Part shown: piece by piece, positions 1 through 8,576 of the stretch
Layout of the letters: the number at the start of each line of letters is the position of its first letter
Numbering within the stretch: position 1 is the stretch's first letter
DNA from: Microcoleus vaginatus PCC 9802
GTDB lineage: Bacteria; Cyanobacteriota; Cyanobacteriia; Cyanobacteriales; Microcoleaceae
DNA: 64,000 nt
Assembly (NCBI GenBank): GCA_022701275.1
Contig: CP031740.1
Span: 5,283,001 to 5,347,000, forward strand
Direction: 5' to 3'
Program-made: the position numbers and the translations under genes
The notes under the pieces: generated by a model
Told to the model about the DNA's origin: nothing
The model's database searches: none
The model's input: only the letters and a program-made list of their open reading frames with translations

Positions 1-830
1 AGAAGTTTTTTAATCGCTACAAATAAACTATCGAACAGCAAATCGTACTGCTTATTAGTAAAAAAATCCGAAGTGTGAATTGCTTTGACTAATTGTAAAG
101 GTTCGTGTTTCGCCAAATACAAAAACCGATTTCGGTTGCAGAAATACTCGGTGAGTTTGCTTCCTTTACTCGAACCCCGATACTCGTGATGCGCGATTGC
201 TGCGGGAGTATAAAGCATTTTCCAACCGCGTTTATGACAGCGTTTGGCAAACTCTACATCTTCAAAATACATCACAAAATCTTCATCTATCGCCCCCACA
301 TCTTCGAGACATTTCCTGCGGAAAAGCACCGCCGCCCAACAAAGCCCTTCGACTTCCTCTTCTGTATCGTACTGTCCCGCATCTTTTTCGCCAAAGCCGA
401 CATCTTGCCAATAAAAATTAGGTAATTGCTGAATGCCAGCGCTGTTAATCCGCCCGTCTTTAAACAGCAATTTGCCGCTAGTCGCACCTACTTCTTTATT
501 AGTTTCTAGCCGTTTTACAAGAATCTCTAACCAGCGACTGTCAAGGGTAGCATCGTTATTTAGAAAGCCGATATATTGCCCTTTTGCTTCGCTGATGCCG
601 AGATTGAGGGCTTTAGCAAAGTTGTTGGCGGAGTTAACCAAAATCCGAACTTTTGGAAATAGTTCGCGCAGGGAAGTAACGGAATCGTCTTGAGAACAAT
701 TATCAATTACAATTAAATCGAGTTGCGATTCGGGATACGCAAGTTTTTGTAGAGATTTTAAGCAATCTTTCGTGTGGCGCAGACCGTTATAGTTGACTAT
801 AATTAACGAACATATGGGCAGTGTGGTCAT
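1..830 (-). CDS. Family 2 glycosyltransferase, 3' end outside window
   Basis: Inverting GT-A glycosyltransferase that probably transfers a sugar (rhamnosyltransferase-like) onto a cell-surface glycan at the cytoplasmic face of the membrane. The protein starts MTTLPICSLIIVNYNG, the usual N-terminal beta-strand of the family. It has a nucleotide-sugar site near VIDNCSQDDS (about residues 42-51), the GFLNNDATLD metal-binding DxD-type segment (about 88-97) and the FEDVEFAKRCHKRGW acceptor-side motif (about 188-202). At least 276 codons are present and the frame is still open at base 1, so the C-terminus is missing. The start is the ATG at 830-828. It lies 10 bp downstream of the coiled-coil gene on the same strand, probably in one surface-polysaccharide operon. 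The acceptor cannot be read from the sequence. Confidence 0.88.
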   Translation of the reverse strand, partial: MTTLPICSLIIVNYNGLRHTKDCLKSLQKLAYPESQLDLIVIDNCSQDDSVTSLRELFPKVRILVNSANNFAKALNLGISEAKGQYIGFLNNDATLDSRWLEILVKRLETNKEVGATSGKLLFKDGRINSAGIQQLPNFYWQDVGFGEKDAGQYDTEEEVEGLCWAAVLFRRKCLEDVGAIDEDFVMYFEDVEFAKRCHKRGWKMLYTPAAIAHHEYRGSSKGSKLTEYFCNRNRFLYLAKHEPLQLVKAIHTSDFFTNKQYDLLFDSLFVAIKKL

Positions 831-840
831 CTTTGATGCT

Positions 841-1374
841 TTATTTTTGTCGATCGAGCAATTCAGCGGTAATCTTCTCTAAAATAGCAGTATGTTGCTG
901 CTGCACTGCTTTAATATGCTCTATTTCAGACTGAAAAGCTGCGATCGCATTTTGTTGAGTCTCAAGCTGTGCTGTAACTTCGGGAAATCCGCTGCTGAAT
1001 TCCAATTGAATTTTTTTCTCTAGAGTTTGTTGATTTTCTTGCAATTTTTGCAATTGAATGCTCAGTGTTTGAACTACGCGGGTATTAGCAAAATTGTAAA
1101 TAACTTGACGTTCGAGTACGGGTCTGAGCAATTTTCGGACTATTTTCCTAACGGCAATGACTGCGGAACCCAGGCGCCTTTGGTAAGAGGTAATGGGGAT
1201 GTTATAAATGTCGAAACCCGCCTTTAAAAGGGCGATGTCTTCGTCATCTTCATTTTGGGCGATCGCACTATTTTCTGTTCCCAACAGGGGCGGCTCAGCA
1301 ATACCAATTCGCGGCTCCAAAGTTTGTCGCAATTTATGTATTATCTGTTGAGTTGGTATTTCTTCGTACTGCAA
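841..1374 (-). CDS. Coiled-coil protein associated with glycosyltransferase genes
   Basis: I do not recognise a named family. The 177-residue product has an acidic N-terminal segment, a central basic stretch (RKIVRKLLRPVLERQVIYNF, about residues 76-95) that could be a short membrane-apposed helix, and a C-terminal 80 residues rich in Gln, Glu and Leu with heptad spacing, predicted to form a coiled coil. There is no signal peptide or clear transmembrane helix. It ends 10 bp before the family 2 glycosyltransferase and is probably cotranscribed with it. Similar small coiled-coil proteins sit beside polysaccharide glycosyltransferases in cyanobacteria, so an accessory or scaffolding role is possible, but that is inference. 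Composition and direction match the neighbours. Confidence 0.7.
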   Translation of the reverse strand: MQYEEIPTQQIIHKLRQTLEPRIGIAEPPLLGTENSAIAQNEDDEDIALLKAGFDIYNIPITSYQRRLGSAVIAVRKIVRKLLRPVLERQVIYNFANTRVVQTLSIQLQKLQENQQTLEKKIQLEFSSGFPEVTAQLETQQNAIAAFQSEIEHIKAVQQQHTAILEKITAELLDRQK

Positions 1375-1414
1375 ACTTTCCTCTCCTTTAGATAACTTAC
1401 TATCACTTATTATG

Positions 1415-1541
1415 GAACAGGCATCTTTGCTGCTTCAATCATTGTAAGTAATTGTGAACAGGCATCTTTGCTGTGTGAATAATTGTAAGTAATGGTGAAC
1501 AGGGAGCTTGCCTCTTCAAGGGCGGGCAGGATGCCCACCCC
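1415..1541. repeat. Three imperfect direct repeats of period 41 bp ending in a hairpin
   Basis: GAACAGG-type starts occur at 1415, 1456 and 1497, exactly 41 bp apart. The first two share GAACAGGCATCTTTGCTG and the linker ATTGTAAGTAAT. The third copy diverges and runs into GGGCGGGCAGGATGCCCACC (1520-1539), a hairpin-forming repeat of a type also seen near 37830. It lies between two minus-strand genes, upstream of the coiled-coil gene and downstream of rmlA. No function is evident. Confidence 0.7.
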
Positions 1542-1603
1542 ACAAGAAAATTCATCTCTTGTTAAATCAGGATTATTGCTTCCGATATTGGCAATATCTC
1601 AAT

Positions 1604-2677
1604 TTAAGCTAACTCAATTTGACTGTCATCACCAATCAGAAACCGCAGAGCTTTTGGACGAGCCGGCGCATTGGTTAGTTGAGCTCGCTGCCCGATCACG
1701 CTGTCAACAATTCGTTGGTGAATGCCAACTATTTTCGCCCCTTGCAATATTACACTGTGTTCGATATCAGCATCAATCATCGTCACGCGATCGGCAATAC
1801 TGCTGTAAGGCCCGATAAAACAATTTTCAATGCGGCAATTTTCCCCAATGACCACTGGCCCGCGAACTGTAGAATTAATTACCTCCGTTCCTTCCCCTAT
1901 TTGCACTCGCCCGATAATTTGACTTTTGGGGTCTACTTTTAATTCAGTTGAAGCTACGATACGGCTATCTAAAATGATTTGGTTTGCACTCAGCAAATCG
2001 TCTTTTTTCCCCGTATCCAGCCACCAACCCTCTAAATTGCAGGCTTCTACCTGTTTTTCCTGATTCATAAGCTGTTGAATAGCGTCTGTAATTTCCAGTT
2101 CGCCACGGGCCGAGGGTTGAATTTGATCTATCGCCTCGTGAATAGTAGGAGCAAAAAAGTAAATCCCCACCAGTGCTAAATTCGATGGGGGGACTTGTGG
2201 TTTTTCTACTAACTCCAAAACTCTTCCTTTCTCATCAACTTTTGCCACACCGAAAGCAGAGGGATTGGGAACTGGACGCAGCAAAATCAGAGCGTCTAGT
2301 TTTTGCTTGTTAAAAATCTCTAAAAAGGGATCTAGCTGATTTTCAATTAAGTTATCTCCTAAATACATAATAAACGGAGAATCGCCCAAAAATGGTCTGG
2401 CCACTTTTACCGCATGAGCGAGTCCCGCCGGCTTTTCTTGCAAAATATAAGTAATTTTTGCCCCGAAGCGAGATCCATCTCCTGTTTTCGTCTTCACCTC
2501 TTCTCCGGTTTCAGGACTAATAATAATCCCAATATCCGTAATCCCAGCCGCCACAATTCCTTCAATTCCGTACCACAGTATCGGCTTATTTGCTACAGGA
2601 ACCAACTGCTTAGCACCCGTATAGGTGAGGGGACGCAAGCGTGTTCCTTTGCCGCCAGAGAGGATGAGTGCTTTCAT
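1604..2677 (-). CDS. rfbA: Glucose-1-phosphate thymidylyltransferase, long form
   Basis: Cytoplasmic enzyme joining dTTP and glucose-1-phosphate to make dTDP-glucose, the entry step to dTDP-rhamnose and other deoxysugars. The 357-residue protein opens with the nucleotidyltransferase signature GGKGTRLRPLTYTGAKQLVP (about 8-27). It also has the YLGDNLIEN metal-binding motif (about 105-113) and the EKPQVPPSN sugar-binding loop. The last 100 residues are hexapeptide repeats (IGEGTEVINSTVRGPVVIGE and following) of a left-handed beta-helix. That extra domain marks the long RmlA class of about 355 residues, as against about 290 for the short type. It sits beside envelope glycosyltransferases, which suits a supply role. 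The start ATG at 2677 is the only good choice. A broader sugar-1-phosphate specificity is possible. Confidence 0.9.
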   Translation of the reverse strand: MKALILSGGKGTRLRPLTYTGAKQLVPVANKPILWYGIEGIVAAGITDIGIIISPETGEEVKTKTGDGSRFGAKITYILQEKPAGLAHAVKVARPFLGDSPFIMYLGDNLIENQLDPFLEIFNKQKLDALILLRPVPNPSAFGVAKVDEKGRVLELVEKPQVPPSNLALVGIYFFAPTIHEAIDQIQPSARGELEITDAIQQLMNQEKQVEACNLEGWWLDTGKKDDLLSANQIILDSRIVASTELKVDPKSQIIGRVQIGEGTEVINSTVRGPVVIGENCRIENCFIGPYSSIADRVTMIDADIEHSVILQGAKIVGIHQRIVDSVIGQRAQLTNAPARPKALRFLIGDDSQIELA

Positions 2678-2961
2678 TGGGTGAACTCTGAGTTATCCTT
2701 TAGGGTTTGCGGTGCTGGCTCGATTTGCCTGCACTTGTTCGCTCTCGTTGATTTTAAACCACCGCTACCCCGCTGGCAATAGTTACCGTGTATCCTGACA
2801 CAATTAATTTATTTTGCTCATACTTTTATACTGCAGGACGCATAGAGTGTCAGAAACCAGGTTTATTGCCACAGGAAGCAGTTAAAAGCTGAGGTTTTTT
2901 GTCAAAAAAACCCTTACTTAAGGTTGTGAGTGCGCCAGTCGCGATTTAATGGCGTACCCTT
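2678..2961. other. Intergenic region with a degenerate GAAACC-GGTTT palindrome
   Basis: No gene seen. AGAAACCAGGTTTA at 2852-2865 is a degenerate member of the AGAAACC-n-GGTTTCT palindrome family dispersed through the window. A T-run near 2893 follows. The region must hold the promoter of the rfbA-type gene, but no clear -10/-35 pair is visible. Confidence 0.4.
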
Positions 2962-3672
2962 TTAATAGCGGCCATATCGCGCCATCAATTGACCACCACT
3001 ATTGTTTTGATTTGTCAACCAAGCCCACATCTGATCCCCCAGAGAAAAATGCCACCATTCGTTAGGATGCTGCTGAAAACCCGCATTTATCATCGCATTT
3101 TTTAAGATTTGCCTGTGACGGTGATGTTGCTGTTCTTGTGGGTGATTGCTGTTAGCAAAATAATCGGGATAAGAACGTTCTGATATTTCATCAATCGGAG
3201 AACCCATATCAATTCGCCGATTATTTTCCTCGACTAAAGTTATATCTAAAGCAGCACCTGTACTGTGAGGAGGAGGCGTCGCGCGATCGAGGCTCGGTAC
3301 TGCCCAAAATTGATATACGTGTTCTATAATCACTTGGCGTTTGTCTTCGGAAACCGGAAATTCGCAGCCTTGAGCTAGGGCAATTTGATTGAAAGTATAA
3401 TCCACCATAAATTGCTGGACCTCCACGGGTCGATAAGCGTCAAATATCAGAATTTTCCAATTTTGATAATTTTGCTGTAGCTCAGTTTGAGCGGCGATTA
3501 AACTATCTACCACTCCTTGTCGCAAATAGTAAGGTGAATCTGCTTTGCTGTTGTGATAGGGAGCACCCAACTTTTGATAAGGGTGCGGAATTTCAAAGGC
3601 AAAATGTTCTGGTGGAATAGGGACTAAAGGTTCGCCGCATTCGTCGATTACTATTTGCTGATATGCTTTCAT
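2962..3672 (-). CDS. D-alanyl-D-alanine dipeptidase, VanX/DdpX family (M15D)
   Basis: Zinc dipeptidase that splits D-Ala-D-Ala. In bacteria without glycopeptide resistance it serves peptidoglycan turnover and D-Ala salvage. The 236-residue protein has the FDAYRP motif (77-82), the zinc site H136-S-T-G-A-A-L-D143, and the catalytic E205-W-W-H208, so both zinc histidines, the aspartate and the general-base glutamate are present. There is no signal peptide, suggesting cytoplasmic action. No vanH or vanA ligase is adjacent, so it is not part of a resistance operon. The start ATG at 3672 gives a length normal for the family. A 24-bp gap separates it from the upstream membrane-protein gene on the same strand. 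Confidence 0.88.
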   Translation of the reverse strand: MKAYQQIVIDECGEPLVPIPPEHFAFEIPHPYQKLGAPYHNSKADSPYYLRQGVVDSLIAAQTELQQNYQNWKILIFDAYRPVEVQQFMVDYTFNQIALAQGCEFPVSEDKRQVIIEHVYQFWAVPSLDRATPPPHSTGAALDITLVEENNRRIDMGSPIDEISERSYPDYFANSNHPQEQQHHRHRQILKNAMINAGFQQHPNEWWHFSLGDQMWAWLTNQNNSGGQLMARYGRY

Positions 3673-3696
3673 AATTAGATAGATTGCCTTACTTCA

Positions 3697-5142
3697 TTAC
3701 ACTGCATTCTCGCGAGGGATGTTGGGAGTCTGCTTTAATTTTTTCAATAACTGGTGCAACATAAAATATATGGCGACACCGCTGACGGTTAAGCTTAATT
3801 TATACATAACTGAGGAGTGATTGGCGATGTTATTGGCATTAATCAGAAACGTATATCCCGAAACATAACCGTCCCAAAGGCGTACTTTCCCGGTAGAATC
3901 GTTGGGATAGGGATTGTAAGTCCCCACAAGAGAAATTGCGATTGACATACAGGCAATAACTACAAAAAACTTTTTCAGCAACCGCGAGCTTCTAACTTGG
4001 TTTATAAGGTGACTTAAGGGCAAGCACAATATAAACATAGGAGCGACAAACCACCTGACGCCGTAGGAATAGCCGCCATATCCAACTGTGCGGAAGGTAT
4101 AGATTAGCATGAAAGCTACAGACGCCAGAATACCGTACAGGTAGGGAGTTTTATACGGCAATCTTCCTTGTCTCAAAACTGCCATAACACCAATAACTGA
4201 GAATCCCAAAAGAGGAGTATGCGAGAACAATCCTCGATTGCCTAAAAACAAGGTAAAGGCATATTTCAGCGTCCCTAAAAAGCTCTTCTGTGTCGCCAAT
4301 CCTGACAGATTTTCCTTGCTAAAAAGAGATCCCGGGTACTCCCACAGCGCGGCATTCATTGCGGGCGGAACAATACTGCCAGAAAGATATATATTTAAGC
4401 CCAAATAAGTTACTAATAAAGGAATACATGATAGGAGAAATACAGAAGCAGCCTTGATTGATTTGGTTGTAAAAAAAACTAGATAAAAAGGAATAAATAA
4501 AAAGCACGTGATGTCAATATTCCCCGCCATTGATACCAAAATACCGCAAAGGATAACATTTCGGATGTCGTTAATTTCAAATTTTAATAAGTAATATAAA
4601 CTGACTATCAGACATACGGCAGCGAGGCTATGATTGTTAAAAGTCAGTGAATAAGGCAAAATCAAAGTTCCCGTTGCAGCCAAAAATGTTGTTAAATTCG
4701 CCCACCCTTCCTCTATGTCCAATATTTCTATCAAAATTTTGTGAAAATAAACTAAACCTATACAAGATAGGATTCCTACAGTTGTCAAGGTCACGACATA
4801 ATAAGTTAATCCCAAATTATTCGACAAATCAATACCGCAGAGGTTTCTTAATAAAAAATAAACTGCCGCTCCCATAAGTGCTGGCAGCGGCGGTTTATCC
4901 GAATAGAAGTGGTTGTTGTAAAAATACTTGTCGATGGTAAATAATTTGGAGTCTCCCAATTGAGAGTTATCCAGCGTAAAAGTTTGATATTCCACCAAAG
5001 ATTTAATAGTGGCTATTCTAGAAGCATCAGCAACAGATTGGATATCGGCTTTCGTCAGCAGAACCAGCAAAAGAAAATACATTAAAAAAACTCTGACATT
5101 CTTGTCGCGTTGCATCGGCTTTAATCGTTCTAAAAATTGCAT
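3697..5142 (-). CDS. Polytopic membrane protein, GT-C (GT39/ArnT-like) glycosyltransferase fold
   Basis: Integral membrane protein of about 480 residues with some ten hydrophobic helices. After the first helix there is a periplasmic loop with charged residues and the motif FYSDKPPLPALMG, which resembles the xxKPPL substrate loop of ArnT/GT39-type transferases that use polyprenyl-phosphate sugar donors. This points to lipid-linked sugar transfer at the outer face of the membrane; donor and acceptor are unknown. I place the start at the ATG at 5142 (MQFLERL). The frame extends to 5208, and another ATG at 5115 is equally possible; none has a strong ribosome-binding site. It lies between envelope genes on the same strand. 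The family assignment is by motif and topology only. Confidence 0.68.
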   Translation of the reverse strand: MQFLERLKPMQRDKNVRVFLMYFLLLVLLTKADIQSVADASRIATIKSLVEYQTFTLDNSQLGDSKLFTIDKYFYNNHFYSDKPPLPALMGAAVYFLLRNLCGIDLSNNLGLTYYVVTLTTVGILSCIGLVYFHKILIEILDIEEGWANLTTFLAATGTLILPYSLTFNNHSLAAVCLIVSLYYLLKFEINDIRNVILCGILVSMAGNIDITCFLFIPFYLVFFTTKSIKAASVFLLSCIPLLVTYLGLNIYLSGSIVPPAMNAALWEYPGSLFSKENLSGLATQKSFLGTLKYAFTLFLGNRGLFSHTPLLGFSVIGVMAVLRQGRLPYKTPYLYGILASVAFMLIYTFRTVGYGGYSYGVRWFVAPMFILCLPLSHLINQVRSSRLLKKFFVVIACMSIAISLVGTYNPYPNDSTGKVRLWDGYVSGYTFLINANNIANHSSVMYKLSLTVSGVAIYFMLHQLLKKLKQTPNIPRENAV

Positions 5143-5299
5143 CGCTTTTATGAGGTTGAATATATATAAGAGTGACGCGACCCCCTGGCGGCAACCACAA
5201 AATGTCAAGATAGTTTACGTTTTGTAGGGCAGGCAAGATGCTTGCCCTATTCACAGTTGGGTTGGGGTCTATCGACAGCGAAACCTCAACCTCCTATTA

Positions 5300-5962
5300 C
5301 TAACTTTGGCGATGGGCAACTACCGCATAAAACGGATCGCCACTTGCTATTCGCAGCATTTGCATAAAACTCGGCAAGTTAGGCTTACGAACAATTACTT
5401 CCGGCTTGCTAAATCCGGGTATATTCGCTCCTTTGACAGAATCAAAGTAACCCTTGACTAATTCTACCCGATCGCCCTCGGAACCTTCCCGCCAAGCCGC
5501 GATCGCCTTTTGATAAAACATCCGGTTGGAAAAACTCATAATTGCTATGCCCCCCGGCTTCAAAATCCGGTGAATCTCGGCAAAAACCGCATCGGGGTGC
5601 TGCAAATACTGTACCGAAACGCAGTTGACAACCGCGTCAAATTCTGCATCCGGGAGTGGCAATTTGGGATTTGCGTTCAAATTTTGCACGAAATAATGAT
5701 TCAGCCTGCGATTTTTTGCCAACTCCTCTTCATTCATGCCGTGCCCTTCGACATGGGCAAATTGCATCTCGTCGGGCAAGTGAGAAACCCAACTGCTCAT
5801 CATATCAAAAATCCGAGTATTCGGTTTCAGCCGTTCCCGATATAACCCGGTGAGTTGCTCAATGAATCCATCGTCTACGTGAGTCACAAACCGGGGAGCG
5901 GAATAGAACAAATTGTCGTCGGTGTCGTCTAACTTGGTGCGTTGGTCGGCTGGAAGCAACAT
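5300..5962 (-). CDS. Class I SAM-dependent methyltransferase
   Basis: Predicted methyltransferase of 220 residues. The visible core is RIFDMMSSWVSHLP (motif I region, without the classic GxGxG), LPDAEFDAVVNCVSVQYLQH (motif IV region) and HRILKPGGIAIMSFSNRMFY (post-motif segment). Together these are the Methyltransf_11 type arrangement. The substrate is unknown. The frame stays open for 131 further codons upstream to 6355, but that stretch lies opposite the decayed MarR gene and does not look coding. The start is therefore placed at the ATG at 5962 (MLLPADQRTKLDD). The C-terminus ends VVAHRQS. It lies downstream of the efflux-operon remnant on the other strand, and no operon partner is evident. 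Confidence 0.8.
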   Translation of the reverse strand: MLLPADQRTKLDDTDDNLFYSAPRFVTHVDDGFIEQLTGLYRERLKPNTRIFDMMSSWVSHLPDEMQFAHVEGHGMNEEELAKNRRLNHYFVQNLNANPKLPLPDAEFDAVVNCVSVQYLQHPDAVFAEIHRILKPGGIAIMSFSNRMFYQKAIAAWREGSEGDRVELVKGYFDSVKGANIPGFSKPEVIVRKPNLPSFMQMLRIASGDPFYAVVAHRQS

Positions 5963-6054
5963 AAATTCTGATCGCAAACTAGATTTACTCTTTCTAGTGT
6001 AAGAACAATAAGAATTGTTAACATATCCGGCAGAGGGCGGATTCCCGGTTTTAG

Positions 6055-6412
6055 CGTAGCAGTCGATCGCCAAAAAACCTACTGGCACCCTTTGGGCTGA
6101 CCGCTTTTCACTGGCTGGTACTGTGCTGCTTGTGGCCAGAAGACGGTTTGCCGACTTCCAGCATTGGCGACAAACTGCAATAAGTAGGCGGGACGCTGAC
6201 AGGCGCGATCGATCCCATGCAACAAACAGGCCTATTCCGGGAGACAGACACTCGCGATCGTCGCATTTGGCTGACAAACTCCGGTACACAACTGCAAGAC
6301 GTATTGCCCCCGCTGGTAGCTGAAATCCGATATCTAGCTGTCGAGGGGATTTCACAAGGCTGATCGAGAACTCTTTTGCCCACTGATCGGGCGATCGTCA
6401 ATCTTTCCTAAA
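6055..6412 (+). pseudogene. Decayed MarR-family regulator (EmrR-type) remnant
   Basis: Reading the frame with codon start 6097 gives a recognisable MarR protein: LLAPFGLTAFHWLVL, then EDGLPTSSIGDKLQ, a TAA stop in place of the next residue, then GGTLTGAIDPMQQTGLF and TDTRDRRIWLTNSGTQLQ (wing and following helix), ending at a TGA near 6361. A different frame continues with DRAIVNLS. An in-frame TAG at 6052-6054 precedes the conserved part, and the dimerisation helices upstream are not recognisable. There are thus at least two stops and one probable frameshift. It is followed by an EmrA/HlyD fragment in the same direction, so it was probably the local repressor of an efflux operon. Confidence 0.75.
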
Positions 6413-6505
6413 CCGACAAATCAATCTTTTTGGTAAAGCACAGCAGCCTCTACCTCCACTACATTACAAATAACCCCAACATACTACGCACTCTTAAAAA
6501 AAACA

Positions 6506-6919
6506 GTGCAACTTTTCTACACCAATAGCACCGCACCCGCCGGACAAATCGCCCCCAAATCCGTTGAAGTCTGGCAGCGGGTGCAGCCGGAAACTCCGTT
6601 AATGGCGATCGTCAGTAATGATTTGTGGATAATTGCTAACTTCAAAGAAACGCAACTGGCAAACATGAAACTAGGTCAAAAAGTATAAATAAAAGTAGAT
6701 GCTTTTGGTGTTCGTAAAATTGAGGGCAGTTTCGATAGTTTATCCCCTGCTTCTGGCGCTCAATTCTCCTTATTGCCTCCCGATAATCCTACGGGAAACT
6801 TCACCAAAGTTGGGCAGCGGATTCCGGTAAAAGTTGTGTTTGATGCCGAAAGCATTAAAGGCTATGAATCGCGGATTGCACCGGGGATGTCTGCTACGGT
6901 AAATGTTGAATTGAAATGA
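6506..6919 (+). pseudogene. Decayed EmrA/HlyD membrane-fusion protein, C-terminal part
   Basis: One frame from 6506 to the TGA at 6917-6919 encodes the C-terminal third of an EmrA-like periplasmic adaptor of MFS multidrug pumps: GQIAPKSVEVWQRVQPETPL, MAIVSNDLWIIANFKETQL, then after an internal TAA at 6686-6688 the same frame resumes with IKVDAFGVRKIEGSFDSLSP and ends RIAPGMSATVNVELK. The N-terminal lipoyl and coiled-coil parts are missing, and no EmrB-like pump follows before rpmH. One nonsense codon plus an N-terminal deletion make it a pseudogene. Adjacency to the MarR remnant supports a lost marR-emrA-emrB operon. Confidence 0.78.
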
Positions 6920-7424
6920 GGGAAGGCACGAGGGAGCATCTCAATGAAAGCACCCAAGCTAGAAATGGGAGTTAGGAGCCAGGAGCCAGGAGGAAAGAGG
7001 AAGAAGGAAGGAGCCAGAAGAAGTGTTTTTACAAATATGAGATGCTCCCAGGCACGACACGGATGTTGACACGGAGACACGGAGGAATTTAGAAGTCCGG
7101 CATTTGATTTGTTTCTGTTAAGGACGACTAGCAGGAGAAATCCCCAACTTCTTGGAGCAGTTTGAGAAGTTTGAGCAGTCTGGGATTGGATTTGTTTCGG
7201 TTAAGGGCGAGCGCCCTTACAATATCATTTTAAAAAGTTAGGTATCTGGTAGTGAAAACGAAACCGAAATCTTGTTCACCAGCTCGAAAACGGGTTATTG
7301 CTTTGTGATTAGTGACGATCGATTCAAATCGGAAAAATTTTATTGCCAACAAAACAACTCTATGGTATACTAGAAGATTGTGAATATTAATCAAAAGTAA
7401 AGTAACAAGCCGGGAGAAATCAAA
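6920..7424. other. Intergenic region upstream of rpmH with purine-rich tandem repeats
   Basis: No gene seen. About 6980-7022 holds a GGAAGAA/GGAGCCA-type degenerate tandem repeat. Near 7085-7220 two related segments contain GGCATTTGATTTGTTTC and GGGATTGGATTTGTTTCGG, each followed by GTTAAGG. The rpmH promoter must lie in the last 150 bp, which are AT-rich (for example TATGGTATACTAG near 7361-7373, a plausible -10 region). Confidence 0.45.
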
Positions 7425-7562
7425 ATGACACAGCAAACCCTGCACGGAACCAGTCGCAAAAGAAAAAGAACATCCGGTTTTCGTGCCAGAATGCGTACCG
7501 CAACTGGTCGATTGGTAATCAAAGCTCGCCGCAGCAAAGGTCGCCACCGCCTCGCAGTCTAG
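7425..7562 (+). CDS. rpmH: 50S ribosomal protein L34
   Basis: Component of the large ribosomal subunit. The 45-residue, strongly basic product begins [20 protein letters not shown] and ends KGRHRLAV, with the L34 signature [20 protein letters not shown]. Length is normal for the family. It starts at ATG 7425, preceded by a purine-rich GGGAGAAA ribosome-binding region. It lies 42 bp upstream of rnpA, the conserved bacterial order near the replication-origin region, and is probably cotranscribed with it. It is too short for an automatic call limited to 60 or more residues. Confidence 0.97.
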   Translation: MTQQTLHGTSRKRKRTSGFRARMRTATGRLVIKARRSKGRHRLAV

Positions 7563-7604
7563 GACTGCATCAAGGTTGAGAGGCCTCAACCATCGCCCTA
7601 CGCC

Positions 7605-8009
7605 ATGTTGCCCGAGACAAACCGACTTAAGCACCGAAAAGACTTCAGCGCCGTATACCGCAAGGGAATGCGCCGTAACTCGGCCCATTTCAGCTTAAGA
7701 GCTCTGCGTAAACCAAAAAGCGCCGAATTTGCGAAACCGACAGCCGAAAAATCCTTGCAGCCAACTCGCACAGGCATTTCCATCAGCCTGAAAGTCAGCA
7801 AACGCGCTGTAGTCCGCAACCGGATTAAGCGTCAGATTCGGGCAGCTTTGCGACAGCTATTGCCCCGATTAAGATTCGGGTGGGATTTAGTAATTGTCGT
7901 GCGTCCGATCGCACAAGAGTGCAATTATGCAGAAATTCTGCAAGAATTAGAGCAGTTGTTGGTAGAAGCCGAGGTACTAGATGGGAATTCGAGAGGAAGT
8001 ATATTATGA
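7605..8009 (+). CDS. rnpA: Ribonuclease P protein component
   Basis: Protein subunit that helps the catalytic RNA cut the 5' leader from pre-tRNAs. The 134-residue protein has the N-terminal LKHRKDFSAVYRKG strand, the central cleft residues, and the RNR-type motif SKRAVVRNRIKRQIRAALRQ (about 77-96) that contacts RNA. A basic insert (about residues 36-54) between the first strand and the core is typical of cyanobacterial versions. The start MLPETNRLKHRKDF fits family alignments. Its last 29 bp overlap the start of the PH-domain gene in another frame, suggesting translational coupling. Confidence 0.95.
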   Translation: MLPETNRLKHRKDFSAVYRKGMRRNSAHFSLRALRKPKSAEFAKPTAEKSLQPTRTGISISLKVSKRAVVRNRIKRQIRAALRQLLPRLRFGWDLVIVVRPIAQECNYAEILQELEQLLVEAEVLDGNSRGSIL

Positions 8010-8373
8010 AGGCGGTCCCGCGCCGGGAGACTTGATCCTCAATTTACTCCTGGGGCTGACAGTCGTCGGAATCCCCCTAGCAGTAGGAGGAATTGTCCGG
8101 GCTCTGTGGCTGCGGTATCGGATCACGAGCCGTCGAGTGTCCGTAACTAGCGGTTGGATGGGGGGCGATCGCACAGACGTTATCTACTCAGATATAGTCA
8201 AAATCGTCACAGTACCTCGCGGTTTCGGGACTTACGGAGACATGGTGCTCACCATGAAAAATGGCAGCCGCTTGGAACTCAGAGCTATGCCGAAATTTCG
8301 AGCAATGTATGACTACATTAACGAAAAACTGCCCGCAGCCGCTCAAAAAGCAAACGCGGCCCAAGCTAAATAA
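7981..8373 (+). CDS. PH domain-containing membrane protein (DUF304 type)
   Basis: Small membrane protein of 130 residues with an N-terminal hydrophobic hairpin (about 18-44, LILNLLLGLTVVGIPLAVGG) followed by a bacterial PH-like fold (about 45-120): YRITSRRVSVTSGWMGGDRT, a short linker, then SDIVKIVTVPRGFGTYGDMV. Such domains often sit at the cytoplasmic membrane face; the molecular role here is unknown. It starts inside the 3' end of rnpA (29-bp overlap) and precedes yidC, an arrangement conserved in cyanobacteria. A role alongside YidC or RNase P is plausible from context only. The Ala-rich tail is probably disordered. Confidence 0.85.
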   Translation: MGIREEVYYEGGPAPGDLILNLLLGLTVVGIPLAVGGIVRALWLRYRITSRRVSVTSGWMGGDRTDVIYSDIVKIVTVPRGFGTYGDMVLTMKNGSRLELRAMPKFRAMYDYINEKLPAAAQKANAAQAK

Positions 8374-8576
8374 CCGAACCGCTTCGCCCTCAAATCAGGG
8401 TAAAGTGAGTGCGAGTATTGGCAAACTCATTACTACAAACCCGCAGACCGGGCGGTCGATCGACGGGCAATGTCCTAAGATAGAGACAAAACCCTAAAAA
8501 TTGAGGCGGCTCGCCTTCAGCGGGTAAAAATAGTTCTCAACAGCAAACATAGAGCACCTAAATTAACTCAAAGCGA

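Noticed and set aside
2962..3672. Vancomycin-resistance (vanX) operon
   Set aside because: Only the dipeptidase is present. No VanH/VanA ligase or VanRS two-component system nearby; it fits a housekeeping DdpX-type role.
5963..6355. N-terminal extension of the methyltransferase frame by 131 codons
   Set aside because: The extra stretch is antisense to the MarR remnant, lacks any domain and has odd composition (Arg/Ser/Cys-rich). A good start (MLLPADQRTKLDD) exists at 5962.
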